Shown: in pieces, positions 23,661 to 41,236 of the stretch | Layout of the letters: each line of letters opens with the position of its first letter | How positions within the stretch are numbered: the first letter of the stretch is position 1 | NCBI GenBank assembly: GCA_039621445.1 | Contig: CP154956.1 | Span: forward strand, 52,135,386 to 52,199,385 | Length of the DNA stretch: 64,000 nt | Direction: 5' to 3' | DNA from: Euglena gracilis | Lineage: Eukaryota > Euglenida > Euglenophyceae > Euglenales | Position numbers and translations under genes: made by a program | The notes under the pieces: model-generated | What the model was told of the DNA's origin: nothing | What the model saw: only the letters and a program-made list of their open reading frames with translations | Database searches by the model: none

Positions 23661-26600
23661 AATGGTGTGGCAAACCCCTCACCTTCCTTGCTGTTTTGGC
23701 TTCGGTCATGTTTGGGAGCGAGAAGGGTTTGGGGGGGGGGGGCGTGCCCCGCGCAAAGCCATCACAATTGGGACAGTGGCAGCTGCAAGCGCTTCCTCGG
23801 GGGTGAGCATCAGCTTGCCCCCCCCACCCTCTCTGGCACTTCCTTCAAGATGCACTGTTCATTTAAAACCCCAGGGGGTAAACTTCAGGGTTTCATTTCA
23901 GACCGGGTCACGTGGGGGAGGCAGGGTCCCCGCCCACCCACCCAGCCCGGTGCAGGACCCCCCCCCCAAAACTCGGGGCGTCCGAGGCCATTCCCGCGCT
24001 TTGCACTTTAACCCATAGCCGGGCCTCCGACCCAGGAACCCCCCTGGGTGTCCGGCCCCAGACCCACCATACCCCCTCCCTCCCAGGGGGGGACCTCCTG
24101 AGTTTAAAAGAAGCCCAACAAGCGTGGAACATGTACATTCAAAGCTGCAACTCAAAATTAAAAAAAAAAAAAAGAGCAAAAAGAGCAGCAGAGTACATTG
24201 AATTGTGCAAAAATGCAAAAATTCAAAGTTCTGGATTACGCAAAACAATACAACTAATACAAATTGCATCTCCCCATGCAACAATGAAAATTAAACAAAA
24301 TTGACAAACAAAAATAAAAATAATTGCAGGTTCATTTTTTTTCATCCATCTCAAAGATCCATTTCAAATCTACACAAGATTGCATTTTTTAAAACCAGCG
24401 AGCAGATGAAAATAGTTTCTTGAAAACCGTGTCAGCACATGAATCCCTGCAAAATCTATAACCAGATAACGTCCGAAATATGAGGCACGCACAAAATCAG
24501 AGGATGACGTTGTCTTCCAAATCACCACCAACCCTGCATCCACCCCTGCAACTTGCCTGATTCGTGACATTTCCAAGGTTAATGAACGTGTAGGAACACC
24601 CAAACATTAAATTGACAAATGAGGCTGTGAAAAGCACACCTGATCATTTTTGAATTGACGGTCTACTGTCGTCGAGTTGCTCTCTTCAGACTCACCTGAA
24701 GCCCAGAGAGACCCAGACAGACCACAGACAGAGGCGAATTGGATATTGAGGACACACCGTCATTCAAAACATGAACATGGGAGGCATCGGAAGTTGTTAA
24801 TTTGAAAACGTGGCAATCACAAAAAATGGGCTTCATGCATAAAACAGAATGAGGAAAAAATCAGAAATGAAGGTGCTTTCGATGGCGAATGAATGGGACA
24901 GACCTAGGGGATTTTTTCCCCAACCAGATGGAACCTTGGCGCCCCCCCCCCCCCGTAATATACCCAGGGGGTGGGAAACTGAATAGGAGTGTATCATTTG
25001 GGGGGGGGGGATATTGTTTGGGCAAAAAAAAATTCAAAATCGAACAGACATGCTCAAAAAAGCATATTTTTACACACATGAAATTTTGGTACCTCTCATT
25101 TTGGTCAAAATGTGTCGTTTTTGGACAGAAATTAAGCAGTTCCTCCCCTGGGGTGAGGAGGGAGGGGGGGGGGTTATGTATTTTTTGGGCTGCCGAAGTC
25201 CCTGGCCGGGGGATAAATTATTTGGTGGGGGGTATATTATTTGGGAGGAGAAATTTTGTTTTCTGTTGGAAAAATGGCTGCCAGCCCAGAGCATTCACAA
25301 AAATTACAGCTCAGATGGATTTGGTATTTCTTGAGACCACCTCTGGAAGTACTTTGTCCAGCTTCTGCATCGTTTGAGATTGGCCCTGAGTGACCACCCC
25401 CGTGTCAAGTTTCAGATCTTTTCATCCCAGCTGAACTGCATAATCCAGGGATGCCCTGGATTTGATTCACCACTGGCAGGTATCGGCAGGTGTTGCCCAT
25501 ATGATTTGGAACGCCTGCGGGTTCAGCCGCCATTTTTCAAGCCCTGGAACTCACCCCCCCCCCCCATGGAACGATTCAATTTTGTGTTCGGCTGCTCTGG
25601 TGGCTGGCAGAAAAGAATTTCATTGGAATCAGCACAATGGTAAGCCCGTAACTTAATGCCGCCCCCCCCCCCCAAGGGTCCTGCTCAGGCGGGGATAATC
25701 GGGCTCCCCCCCCCCCCCCCCCCCAAAGAGGACACAGCTAAACCCAGGCCTTTGATGGGTTCAAACTCGAACCAACCGGGGGAAAAAAACACAAAACAAG
25801 CAAATGATGCAACAAATTTGGTTTTGGTACCTGAAATTCAACCTGGGCAGGCCTACTCTGACTTGCTCATTCTCAGCCCATTTTTGACACCAACCAAGGT
25901 GAAGAAATACACAGTTGTCCAGAGGCCCTTTGGGCCGCTGGACAAGAATCATAAATCTTTGATAGGGTGGTGACAATGGGAAAAGCTCCGAGACCGATGG
26001 ACCCTAACCTTAAAAAAAAGTGGGAGAGTGGGTTCTCCTGACATTACGTCCTGCCCAGCACCTTTTCAAATAAACAGGCAACAATTAGCATGCCGTGGCA
26101 TGCCGTGCACACCCTTCAACACGGCCGAGACAGAGACCAAGAGGACTGGGACAGCAATGAGCGCGAGGAAGAGAAAGACCGCATCCTCCAAAGCCGTGGC
26201 AAAGAAATTTGTCAACCAAGGTAGCTCAGAAACAGTACTGGTGAGAGCAGCGTGGGCCTGAAGAAAGACCGGAGACAAAGCCGCAGGTGTTCGGTCTGCC
26301 AGCTGAGCCTCACAATTCCCTTCAATACATGCAGAGACAAGATTTAAAAGATTCAGTCATCATGGTCTGAATACTGGAATTAAAATCTGGGAAACTATCC
26401 CTCATTTTTTGACTCTCTCAAATCTGCAACAAACAAATCAGGAATGATTTTTTAGACAAAAAAAGTCGAATGATTTGTCAAAATCTTTCACAAAATCAGA
26501 AATTTTAACCGCTACTTTGCCTGTCAAAACCTCTATGGTTCACAGGAGCATTCAAAATAGATGAGGGGGTAGCACTGGGACGCAGAGTCCCCTGCATATC

Positions 26601-26800
26601 ATTGATATCAACCTGAAATGCTCCTGCTTCGACTTGACGGCCAAGGTGATCAATTGGCTGAGAACAGGCAGGAGAATCAGTGCAGGGAATTCCAAAAAGC
26701 TTCAGAAATTTGAATGCAAAAACTTCTTCATTCTATAGCATACCAAACATATCAACTGATGATAATGACCAAAAGATTCAATTTTAATACACCATGTTAT
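23661..26800. other. Unassigned spacer
   Basis: No gene is recognisable. It contains isolated poly-C runs (24937, 25550, 25670, 25710) and A-rich tracts. No conserved protein was seen in any frame. Confidence 0.5.
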
Positions 26801-27880
26801 GGAACACACGCGCGCGAGCATGCATGCATACATGCATACATGCAGGCAATCACACGCATATACGTTTATACATGCATGCATGCATGCATGCATGCATGCA
26901 TACGAAGATACTCAAAGTGTCCCCGCTTAACGAAAATTTTCTTGGCAATTCTTGGAATACCAATCTCAAAGTATGCAATTTCTTTTGGCGCCTTTGGTGC
27001 CGAAGGCCAATTTGGTTTGACAGCCCCCCCCCCCCCAATTGTCCCTCAGAGTGGCCGTATTGAGGTCCCAAGGTACCTGGGTATGTGGGTACATGCATGC
27101 ATCCATGCACACATACATACATCCGCACATACATGCAGACATACATACAGACATACATACACACATACATACACACATGCATACATACATACATGCATGC
27201 GTACATACATACATACACACATACATACATACATACATACATACATACATACATACATACATACATACATACATACATACATACATACATACATACATAC
27301 ATACATACATACATACACACATACATACATACATACATACATACATACATACATACATACATACATACATACATACATACATACATACATACATACATAC
27401 ATACACACATACATACATACATACATACATACATACATACATACATACATACATACATACATGCATACATACATACATACATACATACATACATACATAC
27501 ATACATACATACATACATACATACATACATACATACATACATACATACATACATACATACATACATACATACATACATACATACATACATACATACATAC
27601 ATACATACTACATACATACATACATACATACATACATACATACATACATACATACATACATACATACATACATACATACATACATACATACATACATACA
27701 TACATACATACATACATACATACATACATACATACATACATACATACATACATACATACATACATACATACATACATACATACATACATACATACATACA
27801 TACATACATACATACATACAACATACATACATACATACATACATACATACATACATACATACATACATACATACATACAT

Positions 27881-28186
27881 ACGTACGTACGTACGTACAT
27901 CCATCTATCCATACATACATACATACATACATACATACATACATACATACATACATACATACATACATACATACATACATACATACATACATACATACAT
28001 ACATACATACATACATACATACATACATACATACATACATACATACATACATACATACATACATACATACATACATACATACATACATACATACATACAT
28101 ACATACATACATACATCACTATATACATACATACATACATACATACATACATACATACATACATACATACATACATACATACATAC

Positions 28187-28217
<31 letters not shown>

Positions 28218-29905
28218 CATACATACATACATACATACATACCTACATACATACATACATACATACATACATACATACATACATACATACATACATACAT
28301 ACATACATACATACATACATACATACTACATACATACATACATACATACATACATACATACATACATACATACATACATACATACATACATACATACATA
28401 CACATACATACATACATACATACATACATACATACATACATACATACATACATACATACATACATACATACATACATACATACATACATACATACATACA
28501 TACATACATACATACATACATACATACATACATACATACATACATACATACATACATACATACCTACAAACATACATACATACATACATACATACATACA
28601 TACATACATACGTACATACATACATACATACATGCATACATACATACATACATACATACATACATACATACATACATACATACATACATACATACATACA
28701 TACATACATACATACATACATACATACATACATACATACATACATACATACATACTACATACATACATACATACGTACATACATACATACATACATACAT
28801 ACATACATACATACATACATACATACATACATACATACATACATACATACATACATACCTACATACATACATACTACATACATACATACATACATACATA
28901 CATACATACATACATACATACATACATACATACATACATACATACATACATACATACATACATACATACATACATACATACATACATACATACATACATA
29001 CAACCATACATACATACATACATACATACATACATACATACATACATACATACATACATACATACATACATACATACATACATACATACACACATACATA
29101 CTACATACATACATACATACATACATACATACATACATACATACATACATACATACATACATACATACATACATACATACATACATACATACATACATAC
29201 ATACATACATACATACATACATACATACATACATACATACATACATACATACATACATACATACATACATACATACATACATACACATACATACATACAT
29301 ACATCTATACATACATACATACATACATACATACATACATACATACATACATACATACATACATACATACATACATACATACATACATACATACATACAT
29401 ACATACATACATACATACATACATACATACATACATACTACATACATACATACATACATACATACATACACACATACATACATACATACATACATACATA
29501 CATACATACATACATACATACATACATACATACATACATACATACATACATACATACATACATACATACATACCTACATACATACATACATACACACATA
29601 CATACACACATACATACTACATACATACATACATACATACATACATACATACATACATACATACATCCATACATACATACATACATACATACATACATAC
29701 ATACATACATACATACATACATACATACATACATACATACATACATACATACATACATACCTACATACATACATACATACATACATACATACATACATAC
29801 ATACATACATACATACATACATACATACATACATACATACATACATACATACATACATACATACATACATACATACATACATACATACATACATACATAC
29901 ATACA

Positions 29906-29937
<32 letters not shown>

Positions 29938-30434
29938 CACATACATACATACATACATACATACATACATACATACATACATACATACATACATACATAC
30001 ATACATACATACATACATACATACATACATACATACATACATACATACATACATACATACATACATACATACATACATACTACATACATACATACATACA
30101 TACATACATACATACATACATACATACATACATACATACATACAACATACATACATACATACATACATACATACATACATACATACATACATACATACAT
30201 ACATACATACATACATACATACATACATACATACATACATACATACATACATACATACATACATACATACATACATACATACATACATACATACATACAT
30301 ACATACATACATACATACATCATACATACATACATACATACATACATACATACATACCTACATACATACATACATACATACATACATACATACATACATA
30401 CATACATACATACATACATACATACATACATACA

Positions 30435-30466
<32 letters not shown>

Positions 30467-30714
30467 CACATACATACATACATACATACATACCATACAT
30501 ACATACATACATACATACATACATACATACATACATACATACATACATACATACATACATACATACATACATACATACATACACACATACATACATACAT
30601 ACATACATACATACATACATACATACATACATACATACATACATACATACTACATACATACATACATACATACATACATACATACATACATACATACATA
30701 CATACATACATACA

Positions 30715-30746
<32 letters not shown>

Positions 30747-33497
30747 CATACATACATACATACATACATACATACATACATACATACATACCTACATACA
30801 TACATACAATACATACATACATACATACATACATACATACATACATACATACATACATACATACATACATACATACATACATACATACATACACATACAT
30901 ACATACATACATACATACATACATACATACATACATACATACATACATACATACATACATACATACATACATACATACATACATACATACATACAAACAT
31001 AAATACATACATACATACATACATACATACATACATACATACATACATACATACATACCATACATACATACATACATACATACATACATACATACATACA
31101 TACATACATACATACATACATACATACATACATACATACATACATACATACATACATACATACATACATACATACATACATACATACATACATACATACA
31201 TACATACATACATACATACATACATACATACATAACATACATACATACATACATACATACATACATACATACATACATACATACATACATACATACATAC
31301 ATACATACATACATACATACATACATACATACATACATACATACATACATACATACATACATACATACATACATACATACATACATACATACATACATAC
31401 ATACATACATACATACATACATACATACACACATACATACTACATACATACATACATACATACATACATACATACATACATACATACATACATACATACA
31501 TACATACATACATACATACATACATACATACATACATACATACATACATACATACATACATACATACATCATACATACATACATACATACATACATACAT
31601 ACATACATACATACATACATACATACATACATACATACATACATACATACATACATACATACATACATACATACATACATACATACATACATACATACAT
31701 ACATACATACATACATACATACATACATACATACATACATACATACATACATACATACATACATACATCATCATACATACATACTACATACATACATACA
31801 TACATACATACATACATACATACATACATACATACATACATACATACATACATACATACATACATACATACATACATACATACATACATACATACATACA
31901 TACATACATACATACATACATACATACATACATACATACATACATACATCATACATACATACATACATACATACATACATACATACATACATACATACAT
32001 ACATACATACATACATACATACATACATACATACACATACTACATACATACATACATACATACCATACATAAATACATACATACATACATACATACCTAC
32101 ATACATACTCACTTACATACTACATACATACATACATACATACATACATACATACATACATACATACATACATACATACATACATACATACATACATACA
32201 TACATACATACATACATACATACATACATACATACATACATACATACATACATACATACATACATACATACACATACATACATACATACATACATACATA
32301 CATACAAACATACATACATACATACATACATACATACATACATACATCATACATACATACATACATACTACATCCATACATACATGCATACATACATACA
32401 TACATACATACATACATACATACATGCATACATACATACATACATACATACATACATACATACAACATACATAATACATACATACATACATACATACATA
32501 CATACATACATACATACATACATACATACATAATTCATAAATACATACATACATCCTAACATACATACATACATACATACATACATACATCATACATACA
32601 TACATACATACATACATACATACATACATACATACATACATACATACATACATACATACATACATACATACATACATACATACATACATACATACATACA
32701 TACATACATACATACATACATACATACATACATACATACATACATACATACATACATACATACATACATACATACATACATACATACATACATACATACC
32801 TACATACATACATACATACATACATACATACATACATACATACATACATACATACATACATACATACATACATACATACATACATACATACTAACATACA
32901 TACATACATACATACATACATACATACATACATACATACATACATACATACATACATACATACATACATACATACATACATACATACATACATACATACA
33001 TACATACATACATACCTACATACATACATACATACATACATACATACATACATACATACATACATACATACATACATACATACATACATACATACATACA
33101 TACATACATACATACATACATACATACATACATACATACATACATACATACATACATACATACATACATACATACATACATACATACATACATACATACA
33201 TACGTACGTACGTACGTACATCCATCCATCCATACATACATACATACATACATACATACATACATACATACATACATACATACATACATACATACATACA
33301 TACATACATACATACATACATACATACATACATACATACATACATAATACATACATACATACATACATACATACATACATACATAGGTAGATATATACAT
33401 ACATACATAAATACATACATACATACATACATACTACATACATACATACATACATACATACATACATACATACATACATACATACATACATACATAC

Positions 33498-33554
<57 letters not shown>

Positions 33555-33584
33555 CATACATACATACATACATACATACATACA

Positions 33585-33616
<32 letters not shown>

Positions 33617-33914
33617 CATACATCCATACATACATACATACATACATACATACATACATACATACATACATACATACATACATACATACATACATACATA
33701 CATACATACATACATACATACATACATACATACATACATACATACATACATACATACATACATACATACCTACATACATACATACATACATACATACATA
33801 CATACATACATACATACATACATACATACATACATACATACATACATACATACATACATACATACATACATACATACATACATACATACATACATACATA
33901 CATACATACATACA

Positions 33915-33946
<32 letters not shown>

Positions 33947-34080
33947 CATACATTCATACATACATACATACATACATACATACATACATACATACATACA
34001 TACATACATACATACATACATACATACATGCATACATACATACATACATACATACATACATACATACATACATACATACA

Positions 34081-34112
<32 letters not shown>

Positions 34113-37100
34113 CATACATACATACATACATACATACATACATACATACATACATACATACATACATACATACATACATACATACATACATACATACATA
34201 CATACATACATACATACATACATACATACATACATACGTACATACATCCATACATACATACATACATACATACATACATACATACATACATACATACATA
34301 CATACATACATACATACATACATACATACACATACATACATACATACATACATACATACATACATACATACATACATACATACATACATACATACATACA
34401 TACATACATACATACATACATACATACATACATACATACATACATACATACATACATACATACATACATACATACATACATACATACATACATACATACA
34501 TACATACATACATACATACATACATACATACATACATACATACATACATACATACATACATACATACATACATACATACATACATACATACATACATACA
34601 TACATACATACATACATACATACATACATACATACATACATACATACATACATACATACATACATACATACACATACATACATACATACATACATACATA
34701 CATACATACATACATACATACATACATACATACATACATACATACATACATACATACATACATACATACATACATACATACATCCATACATACATACATA
34801 CATACATACATACATACATACATACATACACATACATACATACATACATACATACATACATACATACATACATACATACATACATTCATACATACATACA
34901 TACATACATACATACATACATACATACATACATACATACATACATACATACATACACACATACATACATACATACATACATACATACATACATACATACA
35001 TACATACATACATACATACATACATACATACATACATACATACATACATACATACATACATACATACATACATACATACATACCTACATACATACATACA
35101 TACATACATACATACATACATACATACATACATACATACATACATACATACATACATACATACATACATACATACATACATACATACATACATACATACA
35201 TACATACATACATACATACATACATACATACATACCTACATACATACATACATACATACATACATACATACATACATACATACATACATACATACATACA
35301 TACATACATACATACATACATACATACATACATACATACATACATACATACATACATACATACATACATACATACATACATACATACATACATACTACAT
35401 ACATACATACATACATACATACATACATACATACATACATACATACATAATACATACATACATACATACATACATACATACATACATACATACATACATA
35501 CATACATACATACATACATACATACATACATACATACATACATACATACATACATACATACATACATACATACATACATACATACATACATACATACATA
35601 CATACATACATACATACATACATACATACATACATACATACATACATACATACATACATACATACATACATACATACATACATACATACATACATACATA
35701 CATACATACATACATACATACATACATACGTACATACATCCATCCATCCATCCATACATACATACATACATACATACATACATACATACATACATACATA
35801 CATACATACATACATACATACATACATACATACATACATACATACATACATACATACATACATACATACATACATACATACATAATACATACATACATAC
35901 ATACATACATACATACATACATACATACATACATACATACATACATACATACATACATACATACATACATACATACATACATACATACATACATACATAC
36001 ATACATACATACATACATACATACATACATACATACATACATACATACATACATACATACATACATACATACATACATACATACATACATACATACATAC
36101 ATACATACATACATGCATACATACATACATACATACATACATACATACATACATACATACATACATACATACATACATACATACATACACACATACATAC
36201 ATACATACATACATACATACATACATACATACATACATACATACATACATACATACATACATACATACATACATACATACATACATACATACATACATAC
36301 ATACATACATACATACATACATACATACATACATACATACATACATACATACATACATACATACATACATACATACATACATACATACATACATACATAC
36401 ATACATACATACATACATACATACATACATACATACATACATACCATACATACATACATACATACATACATACATACATACATACCTACATACATACATA
36501 CATACATACATACATACATACATACATACATACATACATACATACATACATACATACATACATACATACATACATACATACATACATACATACATACTAC
36601 ATACATACCAACACTACATACATACATACATACATACATACATACATACATACATACATACATACATACATACATACATACATACATACATACATACATA
36701 CATACATACATACCTACATACATACATACATACATACATACATACATACATACATACATACATACATACATACATACATACATACATACATACATACATA
36801 CATACACACATACATACATACATACATACATACATACATACATACATACATACATACATACATACATACATACATACATACATGCATACATACGTACGTA
36901 CGTACGTACATCCATACATACATGCATACATACATACATACATACAATACATACATACATGCATACATACATACATACATACATACATACATACATACAT
37001 ACATACATACATACATACATACATACATACATACATACATACATACATACATACATACATACATACATACATACATACATACATACATACATACATACAT

Positions 37101-40100
37101 ACATACATACATACATACATACATACATACATACATACATACATACATACATACATACATACATACATACATACATACATACATACATACATACATACAT
37201 ACATACATACATACATACATACATACATACATACATACATACATACATACATACATACACATACGTACGTACGTACGTACATACATACATACATACCTAC
37301 ATACACATACATACATACATACATACATACATACATACATACATACATACATACATACATACATACATACATACATACATACATACATACATACATACAT
37401 ACATACATACATACATACATACCTACATACATACATACATACATACATACATACATACATACATACATACATACATACATACATACATACATACATACAT
37501 ACATACATACATACATACATACATACATACATACATACATACATACATACATACATACATACATACATACATACATACATACATACATACATACATACAT
37601 ACATACATACATACCTACATACATACATACATACATACATACATACATACATACATACATACATACATACATACACATACATACATACATACATACATAC
37701 ATACATACATACATACATACATACATACATACATACATACATACATACGTACGTACGTACGTACATACATCCATACATACATACATACATACATACATAC
37801 ATACATACATACATACATACATACATACATACATACATACATACCGCCATACATACATACGTACATACATATATACATACATACATACATACATACAATA
37901 CATACATACATACATTCATACATACATACATACATACATACATACATCATACATACATACATACATACATACATACATACATACATACATACATACATAC
38001 ATACATACATACATACATACATACATACATACATACATACATACATACATACATACATACATACATACATACATACATACATACATACATACATACATAC
38101 ATACATACATACATACATACATACATACATACATACATACATACATACATACATACATACATACATACATACATACATACATACATACATACATACATAC
38201 ATACATACATACATACATACATACATACATACATACATACATACATACATACATACATACATACATACATACATACATACATACATACATACATACATAC
38301 ATACATACATACATACATACATACATACATACATACATACATACATACATACATACATACATACATACATACATACATACATACATACATACATACATAC
38401 ATACATACATACACAACAACATAAATACATACTAACATACATACATACATACATACATACAAACATACATACATACATACATACATACATACCTACACAC
38501 ATACATACATACATACATACAGTACATATACATACATACATACATACATACATGCATACATACATACATACCTACATACATAGATACATACACCATACAT
38601 ACATGCATACATACATACGTACATACATACATACATACATACATACATACATACATACATACATACATACATACATACATACATACTTACAGTACATACA
38701 TACATACATACATACATACACACATACATACATACATACATACATACATCTACAACATACATACATACATACATACATACATACATACATGCACACATAC
38801 ATACATACATCCAAACTTACCTACTTACACACATACATACATACATACATACATACATACATACATACATACATACATACATACATACATACATACTTAC
38901 AGTACATACATACATACATACATACATACATACATACATACATACATACATACATACATACATACATACATACATACATACATACATACATACATACATA
39001 CATACATACATACATACATACATACATACATACATACATACAACCATACATACATACATACATACATACACACATACATACATACATACATACATACATA
39101 CATACATACATACATACATACATACATACATACATACATACATACATACATACATACATACATACATACATACGTACGTACGTACGTACATCCATCCATC
39201 CATCCATACATACATACATACATACATACATACATACATACATACATACATACATACATACATACATACATACATACATACATACATACATACATACATA
39301 CATACGTACGTACGTACATCCATACATACATGCATACATACATACATACATACATACATACATACATACATACATACATACATACATACATGCATACATA
39401 CATACATACATACATACATACATACATACATACATACATACATACATACATACATACATACATACATACATACATACATACATACATACTTACTTACAGT
39501 ACATACATACATACATACGTACATACATACATACATACATACATACATACATACATACATACATACATACATACATACATACATACATACATACATACAT
39601 ACATACATACATACATACATACATACATACATACATACATACACACATACATACATACATACATACATACATACATACATACATACATACATACATACAT
39701 ACATACATACATACATACATACATACATACATACATACATACATACATGCATGCATACATACATACATACATACATACATACATACATACATACATACAT
39801 ACATACATACATACATACATACATACATACATACATACATACATACGTACATACATACATACATACATACATACATACATACCAGGCTGTTTTTTACCAA
39901 CCCCGGGGGGGAGGGGGGGTCCGGAGTGCCTGCCCAGGCAGGCACTACCCGGGGAGGGGGGGTCCGGAAGGCCTGCCCAGGCAGGCACTACCCGGGGGGG
40001 GGGGGCGGATTACGGCCTGTGCCCAGGCACATTCCTTTGAAAATAGGCCATTTTTGGCTCCCCGGCGCCTTCGGCGCCGGGGTTGTGCTAGGGCACTTTT

Positions 40101-40475
40101 GGCTGTGTGCCCTACCCCCCCCCGGGGGGGGGGTCGGATCGGGAGTGCCTTGGAGTGCCAGGCAGGCACCCCCCCCGGGGTGGGGTCGGCACCCGACTAA
40201 AATACAAATACATACATACATACATACATACATACATACATACATACATACATACATACATGCACACATACATACATACATACATACATACATACATACA
40301 TACATACATACATACATACATACATACATACATACATACATACATACATACATACATACATACATACATACATACATACATACATACATACAAACATACA
40401 TACATACATACATACATACATACATACATACATACATACATACGTACGTACGTACGTACATCCATCCATCCATCC
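27881..40475. repeat. Recurrent (TACG)n TACATCC(ATCC)n variant blocks in the satellite
   Basis: Blocks of two to four ACGT units, usually followed by one to four ATCC units, occur at about 27881, 33203, 35728, 36892, 37262, 37747, 39172, 39303 and 40441. The copies at 39172 and 40441 are the same over the whole block. Confidence 0.9.
39883..40205. mobile_element. G/C-stem element in the satellite, copy 1
   Basis: It starts CAGGCTGTTTTTTACCAACC right after CATAC and ends GGCACCCGACTAAAATACA as the satellite resumes. Interior: AGTGCCTGCCCAGGCAGGCACT stem, C/G runs, TTGAAAATAGGCCATTTT and the CCCCGGCGCCTTCGGCGCCGGGG hairpin. A ~45-bp segment with the CCTGCCCAGGCAGG stem is duplicated only in this copy. 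Related to 16579-16879. Target repeats cannot be read within the satellite. Confidence 0.8.
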
Positions 40476-40775
40476 ATACATACATACATACATACATACA
40501 TACATACATACATACATACATACATACATACATACATACATACATACATACATACATACATACATACATACATACATACATACATACATACAGACATGAT
40601 ACTATACATCCATACATACATACATACATACATACATACATACATACATACACACACACATACATACATACGTACATACATACATACATACATACATACA
40701 TACATACATACATACATACATACATACATACATACATACATACATACATACATACATACATACATACATACATAC

Positions 40776-41055
40776 CAGGCTGTTTTTTACCAACCCCGGG
40801 GGGGAGGGGGGGTCCGGAGTGCCTGCCCAGGCAGGCACTACCCGGGGGGGGGGGGGTCGGATTACGGCCTGTGCCCAGGCACATTCCTTTGAAAATAGGC
40901 CATTTTTGGCTCCCCGGCGCCTTCGGCGCCGGGGTTGTGCTAGGGCACTTTTGGCTGTGTGCCCTACCCCCCCCCGGGGGGGGGTCGGATCGGGAGTGCC
41001 TTGGAGTGCCAGGCAGGCACCCCCCCCGGGGTGGGGTCGGCACCCGACTAAAATA
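40776..41055. mobile_element. G/C-stem element in the satellite, copy 2
   Basis: Nearly the same as 39883-40205 in sequence and orientation, with the stem present once. Together with the shared variant block on the left of each (39172 and 40441), this points to duplication of a satellite segment carrying the element. Confidence 0.8.
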
Positions 41056-41236
41056 CACATACATACATACATACATACATACATACATACATACATACAT
41101 ACATACATACATACATACATACATACATACATACATACATACATACATACATACATACATACATACATACATACATACATACATACATACATACATACAT
41201 ACATACATACATACATACATACATACATGCATGCAT

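Larger units (their letters stand above)
26800..41236. repeat. ~14-kb (CATA)n tetranucleotide satellite
   Basis: It begins in a CATGCATGCATG zone near 26820, becomes regular after about 27090 and ends at CATGCATGCATACATTCC near 41240. Scattered point changes (CACA, CATG, CCTA, CTAC) and one- to two-base slips break the phase. Because the 4-bp unit contains no stop codon in any frame, both strands are open for thousands of bases (His-Thr-Tyr-Ile one way, Met-Tyr-Val-Cys the other). These are not genes. Two elements interrupt it near the right end. Confidence 0.97.
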
